From assembly GCA_955652545.1 (NCBI GenBank), contig CATPCA010000060.1:1-5955 (forward strand): a DNA stretch of 5,955 nt, written 5' to 3'. The stretch's first letter is position 1. Each line of letters begins with the position of its first letter. This document shows, piece by piece, positions 1-5,396 of this stretch. Origin of the DNA: Candidatus Dormiibacterota bacterium (GTDB taxonomy: Bacteria > Chloroflexota > Dormibacteria > UBA8260). The translations under genes and the position numbers were made by a program. The notes below the pieces were generated by a model, which saw nothing but the letters and a program-made list of their open reading frames with translations, had not been told where the DNA came from and ran no database searches.

Positions 1-1274
1 AGCGTCAGGGACGGCTCGCCCACATGCTGGTGCGGTCACAGACCTACCTCTTCAGCTTCGGCTCCGCGATCGCCATCCTCTTCATCCTCTTCGTGCTCAC
101 CGGGCTCTGGGCGATCTTCTGGACGGCGCTGCAGCAGGTGGCCTTCTGGGTGCTGGTGTTCGAGGCGGCCTTTTTCCTTTCCGAGATCGTCCTGCTGTAC
201 ACCCTCTACGCGAACTGGGACCGGCTGGGCGACAACCGGCGGACGCGACTGGCGCTGCTGGTGCTGCTCAACATCTCGCTCTGGTGGCAGATGTTCTTCA
301 TCGACGTGGTGGCGTCGTTCATGCTCACCCCCAACGGCGGCGACACCAGCATCCTCAACCAGGTCCTCAACCCCACACAGCTCCCCCTCACCATCCACCG
401 CACGATCGGCAACATCGCCTGGGCCGGTGCGGTCATCGCGGTGATCGGCGCCTTCAACTACCTGCGGCTGACGCGCCATTCGCGCGAGCCGCAGCCGGAC
501 GCGCCGCCGGCGATGCGTCCGCTGCACTCGATCGGCGCGATGGCCGCCGGTCACCTCGAGGCGGAATCGCGACGCGCGGAGATCCTCCACTGGGAGTGGG
601 TGACGCAGTGGGGTGTGATCTGGGCGGTGGCGCTGAGCCTGATGCAGCCGTGGGTGGGCTACTCGTACGCCAAGGAGATCCAGCTGCACGCGTACGGCGC
701 CTGGTACACGCTCATGTTCGGGGATCTCTCCAACGTCTTCCTCCTGCAGATCTTCCTGCTCGGCATGATCTTCATCTTGGCGTCGCTGTTCTTCTGGCGG
801 CGGATGGTGCGATCCGGCGCTCCCCACGCCCGACGCCAGCTGTTCCTGATGATCGCGCTGGTCCTCATGCTGCTCCTGGCAGTGCAACCGGCGTGGTTCT
901 CGGGCTCGTACGCAGACGCGATCGCCGCGGCCGGCAACCGTCCCTGGTGGCAGGGCGGCCTGCTCAACCCGGTCGGGAACTTCATCCCGTTCAAGGCGGC
1001 CGCGCTCATCGGGATGGTGATCTTCGGACTGTGGTCGGTCACGGCGTATGCGACCGCGCTGTCGCGCGGCCATATCAAGCCGGGCGGCAGCAGCCGCGGG
1101 GCGCAGCGGGCCGCCCTGATGCTGGGTGTGACCGTGAGCCTGATGATGATGGTGATGGGCGTGCTCCGCGAGCACTCGCGCCAGCCGTACCTTGTCTACG
1201 GCGAGATCACCATTCACCAGCAGCTCACCAACACCAACCCGTCGACACCGGCGGTGGGTCCGGGCCAGCCGTGA
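1..1274 (+). CDS. Cytochrome bd-like oxidase subunit I, 5' end outside window
   Basis: This is an integral membrane protein related to CydA, the haem-bearing subunit of cytochrome bd quinol oxidases. Residues are numbered from the ATG at position 24. About nine hydrophobic helices are visible (roughly 12-32, 38-61, 75-99, 126-147, 192-212, 236-257, 272-290, 323-346, 364-382). LNPTQLPLTIHRT places His125 at the haem b558 ligand position (H186 in E. coli). REHSRQPYLVYGE matches the CydA VAEYGRQPW region, so Glu383 and Arg386 correspond to E445 and R448. The frame stays open to the window edge, and the first visible residues align with about residue 80 of E. coli CydA, so the first helices and H19 lie upstream and the ATG is probably internal. 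The quinol loop is much shorter than in E. coli, the usual acidic pair is shifted (Glu47, Glu54) and the b558 Met is unclear. Divergence suggests a non-canonical (OR-N-type) member; electron donor and activity are inferred. Confidence 0.82.
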   Translation, partial: RQGRLAHMLVRSQTYLFSFGSAIAILFILFVLTGLWAIFWTALQQVAFWVLVFEAAFFLSEIVLLYTLYANWDRLGDNRRTRLALLVLLNISLWWQMFFIDVVASFMLTPNGGDTSILNQVLNPTQLPLTIHRTIGNIAWAGAVIAVIGAFNYLRLTRHSREPQPDAPPAMRPLHSIGAMAAGHLEAESRRAEILHWEWVTQWGVIWAVALSLMQPWVGYSYAKEIQLHAYGAWYTLMFGDLSNVFLLQIFLLGMIFILASLFFWRRMVRSGAPHARRQLFLMIALVLMLLLAVQPAWFSGSYADAIAAAGNRPWWQGGLLNPVGNFIPFKAAALIGMVIFGLWSVTAYATALSRGHIKPGGSSRGAQRAALMLGVTVSLMMMVMGVLREHSRQPYLVYGEITIHQQLTNTNPSTPAVGPGQP

Positions 1275-1699
1275 GAGTCGCCCACGGGGCCGTGGCCCTG
1301 CGCATCCCGATCTTCCAGTCGGCGCACGAGGAACTTCGCACCGCCATCGAGCCGCCCTGGCCGCAATGGATGCGCCACCTGTACGAGCTCGACCGCGCCC
1401 AGGACGAGGGCATCGACGTCGAGGCTGAGCAGACCACGGTTCCGGCGGCGCTCGGCGCTCTCGGGTCGCGGCTGCGTCATCGCCTCGAGCTGATCTCGTC
1501 GATCGCAGGCGGCCTGCAGCGCCAGGGTTGGCACCTGCACATCGACGGTGACTCGCTGGTGGCCAGCCGCGTGTCCAATCCGCAGCACGCGCTGGAGCTG
1601 CTCGAGGCTGCGGGGCTTGCCGGTCCGCTGTGCGCGGTGGCCGACCTCGACGACGCCGGCTGGCCGCGCCTCTACCAGGGCCTGGCGTCGCCGGTATGA
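1271..1699 (+). CDS. Unknown 142-aa soluble protein coupled to the oxidase gene
   Basis: I do not recognise this protein. The chosen start is the GTG at 1271, which overlaps the oxidase stop by four bases (GTGA). The frame is open further upstream, but only by running antiparallel to nothing functional inside the oxidase gene, so the overlapping start is preferred. There is no signal peptide or membrane helix, so it should be cytoplasmic. The N-terminal 60 residues are acidic and aromatic (PPWPQWMRHLYELDRAQDEG at about 28-47). A helical stretch follows at about 58-86. The C-terminal part, about 86-120, reads as alternating strand and helix (GWHLHIDGDSLVASR, then ALELLEAAGL), like a small alpha/beta fold. 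A single cysteine lies at 121. Tight coupling to the oxidase and the receiver gene suggests an accessory, assembly or regulatory partner, which is inference only. Confidence 0.75.
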   Translation: MRVAHGAVALRIPIFQSAHEELRTAIEPPWPQWMRHLYELDRAQDEGIDVEAEQTTVPAALGALGSRLRHRLELISSIAGGLQRQGWHLHIDGDSLVASRVSNPQHALELLEAAGLAGPLCAVADLDDAGWPRLYQGLASPV

Positions 1700-2064
1700 C
1701 CGTCACCGTGCTCATCGCCGAGGACGAGCCGATGATCGGTCGCATCCTCTCCGAGAAGCTGACCCGTGAAGGCCACGCAGTACAGCGGGTATCGACCACG
1801 ACCGCCCTGGCCGACGCGCTGCGGTCGTGCGACATCGCGCTCGTCGACATGACACTTGACGACGATGGCATCGACGCGATGCGACGCCTCGGCGGATCCG
1901 GCGTCCGTCCACGTATCGGCTGGTTCGCGATGCTCGAGAGCCGGTCGGCCGGCGACGGCGCTCGCGCCGTGCAGGCTGGCGCGGCCGGCGTGATCCTCAA
2001 GCCCTTCAAGCCGACCGCGGTGGCCGCCAAGGTGACCGCGCTCGTCGAGGCCCTGGTGCGGTGA
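1696..2064 (+). CDS. Stand-alone receiver-domain protein (CheY-like response regulator)
   Basis: This 122-aa protein is a single phosphoacceptor (REC) domain with no output domain. Visible landmarks are the acidic pocket Glu9-Asp10-Glu11 (VLIAEDEP), the predicted phosphorylated Asp51 (IALVDMTLDD) and the conserved Lys102 (GVILKPF). The full beta/alpha order of the family fits the length. The switch Thr/Ser expected after the fourth strand appears to be Ala78 (RIGWFAML), which departs from the family and may weaken the phosphorylation-driven switch. The ATG at 1696 overlaps the previous stop (ATGA), and the stop overlaps the GTG of the ABC ATPase gene. No histidine kinase is encoded in the window. 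It probably acts by protein-protein contact, perhaps on the oxidase or transporter gene products, but the partner is not visible. Confidence 0.88.
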   Translation: MTVTVLIAEDEPMIGRILSEKLTREGHAVQRVSTTTALADALRSCDIALVDMTLDDDGIDAMRRLGGSGVRPRIGWFAMLESRSAGDGARAVQAGAAGVILKPFKPTAVAAKVTALVEALVR

Positions 2065-3035
2065 CCGCGATCGCCCAGCGCGTGGAGCCGTCGGTCGCGG
2101 CAGTGGCGCAGCCGGTTGCAGTGATCAGCGCGCGCGGCGTGGTGCGTCGCTACCGCAACGGACGTGGTGTCGGACCGGTCGACCTCGAGGTGAACGCGGG
2201 CCAGACCACAGCACTGATGGGCCGCAACGGCTGCGGCAAGACCACGCTGTTGCGCGTGCTGGCGACGGTGTCGCGGCCGCAGCGCGGGGAGGTGCGCTGG
2301 TTCGGCGCCGACGGTGCTGCGGCGCGCCGCCACCTCGGCCTCGCGCTCGACGGCGCGCTCGAGGACGGCGGCCTCAGCGGACGCCAGGCGACACATTTCT
2401 GGTGCGCGCAGTGGGTCGCCGACGCGCAGGAGGTGCGCGAGCGCACCGATTGCGTGCTGGTCAGCCTCGGCCTCGCCGGCGCGGCCGACGATGCGGTGGC
2501 GTCGTACTCCTTCGGCATGCGCCGGCGCCTCGCCCTCGCCGCCGCCCTCGTGCACACGCCGGCCATCGCGCTGCTCGATGAGCCCACCGCCGGGCTCGAC
2601 CCCGACGGCTGCGCGCAGCTCGCGGCGCTGATCGCCCAGCGTTCGCGGCACGGGCATGCCACCGTGGTCGCCAGCAACGACCCGGGCTTCGTCGAAGCCG
2701 TTGCCGACCGCGTTGCCTTCCTCGACGAGGGAGCGGTGGTGCGATGCGCGCCCCCGCCCGAGCTGCTCGCTGGGCTGCCCGCGGGGCGTGTGGCCGAGTT
2801 GATGATCGAAGGTGGCGGCAGTCGATCCGCGCTGCGCGACGTTCCCGGGGTGGTGGCCGTGACGATCGACGGCGTCACGGCGACGGTGCGCTTCGAATCA
2901 GACGGCGCCATCGCCGCGCTGGTGGCCGCAGCCGACGCGCCGGGCGGCAAGTTGATGGAGTTGCGCCTCCGCCGCCCCGACCTCGGCGACTGCTTCCGTG
3001 AGCTGACCGGCCACCCGCTTCGGGACCCGGCATGA
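2061..3035 (+). CDS. ABC transporter ATP-binding protein (ABC-2/DrrA-CcmA type)
   Basis: This 324-aa cytoplasmic ATPase should power the permease encoded next. Walker A is GRNGCGKTT (54-62), the signature is SFGMR (150-154, the form usual in ABC-2 exporters), Walker B is ALLDEP with Asp173-Glu174, and the D-loop is GLD at 178-180. Two gamma-phosphate-sensing positions differ from the family: the Q-loop glutamine aligns with Asp97, and the switch histidine aligns with Asn206 (VVASNDPGF). Residues about 245-315 form an extra C-terminal domain of the kind seen in DrrA-like ATPases (DUF4162-like). The first 20 residues are an Ala/Val-rich extension before the domain. The GTG at 2061 overlaps the receiver-gene stop, with GAGG ten bases upstream as a possible ribosome-binding site. 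The stop overlaps the permease ATG. The substrate is unknown. Export of a drug, lipid, haem or thiol are all possible. Confidence 0.9.
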   Translation: MTAIAQRVEPSVAAVAQPVAVISARGVVRRYRNGRGVGPVDLEVNAGQTTALMGRNGCGKTTLLRVLATVSRPQRGEVRWFGADGAAARRHLGLALDGALEDGGLSGRQATHFWCAQWVADAQEVRERTDCVLVSLGLAGAADDAVASYSFGMRRRLALAAALVHTPAIALLDEPTAGLDPDGCAQLAALIAQRSRHGHATVVASNDPGFVEAVADRVAFLDEGAVVRCAPPPELLAGLPAGRVAELMIEGGGSRSALRDVPGVVAVTIDGVTATVRFESDGAIAALVAAADAPGGKLMELRLRRPDLGDCFRELTGHPLRDPA

Positions 3036-3790
3036 TCGGCGAGGTCCGGGCGCTGCCGTCTGCCGGGTGGCGCGCCCGGTTGATGCCGCGCACCGTCGCG
3101 GCGCGCGAGATGGCGATCGTGCTCAGCCGCCCACGGGCGCTGGCGATCAAAGCCGGGCTTCCCCTTCTCCTCGCTCTGGTGCTCGTGGCCGGTCACGCGC
3201 CCACGTTCTGGGCCGGGATGCTGCTGACCGTGCTCGTGGCGATGGTGGGGGCGGTGGGCACCGCGGTCAGCGTCAGCCGCGCCCGCGACGACGGGTTCCT
3301 GACACGCCTGGCGGTAACGCCCGGATCGCGGGCGCGCCTGCTCGCCGGCTGGGTGCTGGCGGCGGCCGCCGTCGACGTTGCGCAGCTGCTGCCCGTGGCC
3401 GTCGCGGCAACGCTGGCCGGCGCGGGTACACCGGCGTCATTCGGCGTCCTCCTGGTTGCCCTGGCCGCGACCCTGGTCGTCACCAACGTGCTCGGCTGCA
3501 TCGTCACCCTCGCCGCTGCCAGCGCGGCGGAGGTGCTGCTCGACGTGGTCGTCGTGCTCGCGCCGCTGCTCTACGTGGGCGGTCTCTTCACCGGCGTTCC
3601 CGCGGACGGTTGGCGCGCGGTGGTGGCGTCAGCTGACCCGTTCAGCCACCTGCACTCGGCTTTCATCGGCGTGCTCAGCGGCACCGCCACCTACGACGGT
3701 GTCGTGGACGTCATGGCGATCACCGCCGCCGCCGTTGTTGCGCTGGTGGGTCTGCTGCTTGCCAGTCGCCGGGTCCTGGAGCGCGATTGA
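3032..3790 (+). CDS. ABC-2/CcmB-like transporter permease
   Basis: This 252-aa protein is the membrane half of the ABC exporter. After a basic amphipathic N-terminus (1-40) it has about six hydrophobic segments (roughly 42-54, 58-80, 103-130, 137-160, 167-188, 226-245), the ABC-2 topology. The cytoplasmic loop RARDDGFLTRLAVTPGSR (83-100) matches the loop between helices 2 and 3 in ABC-2 and CcmB permeases, where a short acidic stretch precedes a 'RLxxTPxSR' motif that contacts the ATPase. The length is close to CcmB (about 220 aa) and to single-domain ABC-2 permeases. The ATG at 3032 overlaps the ATPase stop (ATGA), which is strong evidence that the two form one transporter, probably as two ATPases plus two permeases. 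The sequence alone does not separate a haem-type from a drug-type exporter. Confidence 0.87.
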   Translation: MIGEVRALPSAGWRARLMPRTVAAREMAIVLSRPRALAIKAGLPLLLALVLVAGHAPTFWAGMLLTVLVAMVGAVGTAVSVSRARDDGFLTRLAVTPGSRARLLAGWVLAAAAVDVAQLLPVAVAATLAGAGTPASFGVLLVALAATLVVTNVLGCIVTLAAASAAEVLLDVVVVLAPLLYVGGLFTGVPADGWRAVVASADPFSHLHSAFIGVLSGTATYDGVVDVMAITAAAVVALVGLLLASRRVLERD

Positions 3791-3793
3791 GAG

Positions 3794-4453
3794 GTGGCCC
3801 GCCCTGCCGCGTTGCTCGCCACAGCCCTGCTGTCGACCGCGCTGGTGGCGTGCGGGTCCGGCACGGCGAGCTTCGACGTCAGCGGCCTCGGCCTGCCGGT
3901 GAGCACCGCACCCGCTGCGCTGGCGACGGCGACGGTCTCCACCAGCCCCGACGGTGGCATCTACAAGAACCCCGACCGCCTCGAGGTGATGCTGGTCGAG
4001 CGCCACAGCGTTGCGGTCATCGCCGGCCGTGTCGGTGCCGCTGCGGCGACGTGGTCGCAGCTGAACGGCTTCGGCGACTTCACGCTGGTGGCACTGCGGC
4101 TGCGCGACGACGGCAAGGTGAGCTCAGACCCGCAGCTGAATGACATGCAGATGGCCAGCGACTACGCGCCATCGGGCACCTCGGCGGGTCCGCTGCGCCA
4201 TTTCTATCACCCGACCTTCCCGCTGGCGCTGGTGGCGGACTCGGAGCCGGGAACCAACTGCAGCGTCCACCTCGACCCCGGCCACTCCCGTGTCGCCATC
4301 CTCGTGTACCCACCGGTCAACCTCTCGTCGACCCTGGTGTGGGGTCGCCTCGGCGACTTCGTCCTCAGCGTGCCGGTGGGCGGCTCGCTGCCACCGCTCG
4401 CGGGGGGCCTGCACGCCGCCGCCTGCACGCCACCGTCCGCGCCCTCGTCGTGA
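3794..4453 (+). CDS. Secreted lipoprotein of unknown function
   Basis: This 219-aa protein begins with a short lipoprotein signal peptide. MARPAALLATALLSTALVAC ends in the lipobox LVAC, so Cys20 would be lipid-modified and the protein anchored outside the cytoplasmic membrane. A Ser/Thr/Ala-rich linker (about 21-55) leads to a globular, beta-rich part (about 60-200) that I do not recognise. Two further cysteines, Cys156 (GTNCSVHL) and Cys211 (AAACTPP), could form a disulfide that closes this domain. The tail is Pro/Ser-rich. The GTG at 3794 is three bases after the permease stop. It is the only junction in the operon that does not overlap, but the lipoprotein signal supports this start. As a partner of the neighbouring ABC exporter or the oxidase it might be a periplasmic or extracytoplasmic acceptor or assembly factor, which is inference. 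Confidence 0.8.
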   Translation: MARPAALLATALLSTALVACGSGTASFDVSGLGLPVSTAPAALATATVSTSPDGGIYKNPDRLEVMLVERHSVAVIAGRVGAAAATWSQLNGFGDFTLVALRLRDDGKVSSDPQLNDMQMASDYAPSGTSAGPLRHFYHPTFPLALVADSEPGTNCSVHLDPGHSRVAILVYPPVNLSSTLVWGRLGDFVLSVPVGGSLPPLAGGLHAAACTPPSAPSS

Positions 4454-5019
4454 GCGCTCGCACGCGCGAGAAGCGGCGACGACGTATCGAGATTCCCAGT
4501 GCGGGACAGACCGCGGTGTCGCTGGTGCTGCGTGGGGTCGCCGACGGTGGCCCCTGGCCGCTGACGCGCGTGCTGACGGCGCTGGCCCCGTTCGACGTCG
4601 AGCGCGTCGGCGTGGCCCGCGCGCTCGGCGATCGCCGCGGCATCCCCTTGGTGCACTCGCAGGACCTGCGCTGGGGACAGCACGCGGTCTTCATCGAAGC
4701 GCGGCACGGGCGGGATGGCAGCAACGAGCTGATGCTCGAACTCCCGGCGTGGGACGAGCTGGTCGACAGCGTCGACGACGACGTGCTCTGGCATCTCATC
4801 GACACGGTCGCCGCCGCGGCCGACGCGCACTTCGGGTCGATCGGGGATGGTGAACCGGCCGAGACAGCGCTGCCCGACGATGCGCGGGCGCTGCGCTCTC
4901 AACTGGGCCGTCATCTCGCCCTGCTTCTTCCTGAATGGACCAGCGACGACATCAGCGAGGCCGGCGCGACGATTGCACGGGTGCTGCAGGACAGCGGGCT
5001 GCTCCTGGTGACTCGGTGA
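4450..5019 (+). CDS. Unknown 189-aa soluble protein
   Basis: I do not recognise this protein. The start is the GTG at 4450, which overlaps the lipoprotein stop (GTGA). The upstream open frame only runs through the lipoprotein gene. The N-terminus is strongly basic (MSARTREKRRRRIEIP), which could bind nucleic acid or the membrane surface. No hydrophobic helix or export signal follows. Residues about 22-100 look alpha/beta (AVSLVLRGV, HAVFIEARHG, SNELMLELPAWDEL). A long acidic helical region follows (about 101-130), containing VLWHLIDTVAAAADAHFGSIGDGE, and then a C-terminal helical pair (about 143-189). Conserved-looking His115, His127 and the GSIGDGE turn (129-135) are candidate functional positions. 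The stop overlaps the GTG of the next gene. Position in the operon suggests a role tied to the transporter or oxidase, unproven. Confidence 0.74.
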   Translation: MSARTREKRRRRIEIPSAGQTAVSLVLRGVADGGPWPLTRVLTALAPFDVERVGVARALGDRRGIPLVHSQDLRWGQHAVFIEARHGRDGSNELMLELPAWDELVDSVDDDVLWHLIDTVAAAADAHFGSIGDGEPAETALPDDARALRSQLGRHLALLLPEWTSDDISEAGATIARVLQDSGLLLVTR

Positions 5020-5372
5020 TCCTGCACGCCCGCCTGGGCGTCGCCGTGGTCATCGTCGCGGCGGCGGGGGCGCTGCTGGTGCTGGTGGCGCGGCGCCGGC
5101 CGGACATGGCTCCCACGGTGCGCGTGTTCGTGCGGCTGTGCGGCGCCCTGGCCGCGCTGCAGGCTGTCATCGGCCTGGTGCTGCTGGCGATCGGTGAGCG
5201 TCCGGCCGAGGGAATCCACCTCTTCTACGGCGCCGCGACAGTCATCCCCATCCCCCTGGCGGAGCTGTACGCGAAACGGTTCGCCGCGCGCAACGAGACC
5301 ATGCTGCTGCTGTACGGCGCTCTTGCCACCGCGTTGTTCGGCCTCCGCGCGGCCACCACGGGCAACACCTGA
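5016..5372 (+). CDS. Small four-helix membrane protein with two histidines
   Basis: This 118-aa protein starts at the GTG at 5016, overlapping the previous stop (GTGA). It has four hydrophobic helices: about 6-25, 36-60, 66-86 and 94-112. His4 (ILHARLG) sits at the start of helix 1 and His68 (GIHLFYG) near the start of helix 3. The stretch LQAVIGLVLLAIGE followed by GIHLFYG resembles the LQxxxG...H pattern in four-helix halves of haem-binding membrane proteins such as CtaA or cytochrome b561. That resemblance is by eye only. If the histidines bind haem it could be a b-type cytochrome subunit or cofactor carrier for the oxidase encoded at the other end of the operon. Otherwise it is an unassigned membrane protein. 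It is the last gene of the plus-strand run, ending 16 bases before the converging gene. Confidence 0.78.
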   Translation: MILHARLGVAVVIVAAAGALLVLVARRRPDMAPTVRVFVRLCGALAALQAVIGLVLLAIGERPAEGIHLFYGAATVIPIPLAELYAKRFAARNETMLLLYGALATALFGLRAATTGNT

Positions 5373-5396
5373 GCTGTCGCCCGGGTGGTCAGCTCA
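5370..5396. terminator. Hairpin between converging genes, possible bidirectional terminator
   Basis: TGAGCTG (5370-5376) and CAGCTCA (5390-5396) form a perfect 7-bp inverted repeat around a 13-base loop. The left arm begins with the stop codon of the plus-strand operon, and the right arm overlaps the last bases of the minus-strand gene. An alternative fold pairs ACCAC-GGGC (5355-5363) with GCCC-GTGGT (5379-5389, two-base bulge). No T-run follows on either strand, so a classical intrinsic terminator is not shown. In GC-rich bacteria T-less hairpins sometimes serve, but this is only a candidate. Confidence 0.35.

Noticed and set aside
24..26. ATG as the true start of the oxidase subunit
   Set aside because: The frame is open upstream to the window edge, and the first helix plus the N-terminal haem ligand expected of CydA would be missing. 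The gene more likely begins before the window.
1141..1160. ATG/GTG-rich run that looks like a short tandem repeat
   Set aside because: It is explained by the Met-rich helix of the oxidase; the repeat is imperfect and too short to be a separate element.
36..2657. Minus-strand open frame of 873 codons covering four plus-strand genes
   Set aside because: Very GC-rich coding DNA leaves antisense frames free of stops. The translation is Arg/Ala/His-rich low-complexity sequence with no domain, while the plus strand encodes recognisable oxidase, receiver and ABC proteins.
2150..3196. Minus-strand open frame of 348 codons opposite the ABC genes
   Set aside because: Composition is Ser/Arg/Ala-rich without motifs, and the plus strand carries Walker A, signature and Walker B in the same place.
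3787..4143. Plus-strand frame starting TTG that overlaps the permease stop (TTGA)
   Set aside because: It mimics the overlap pattern, but its product is Arg/Gly-rich without features, whereas the frame starting at 3794 gives a textbook lipoprotein signal and a longer product.
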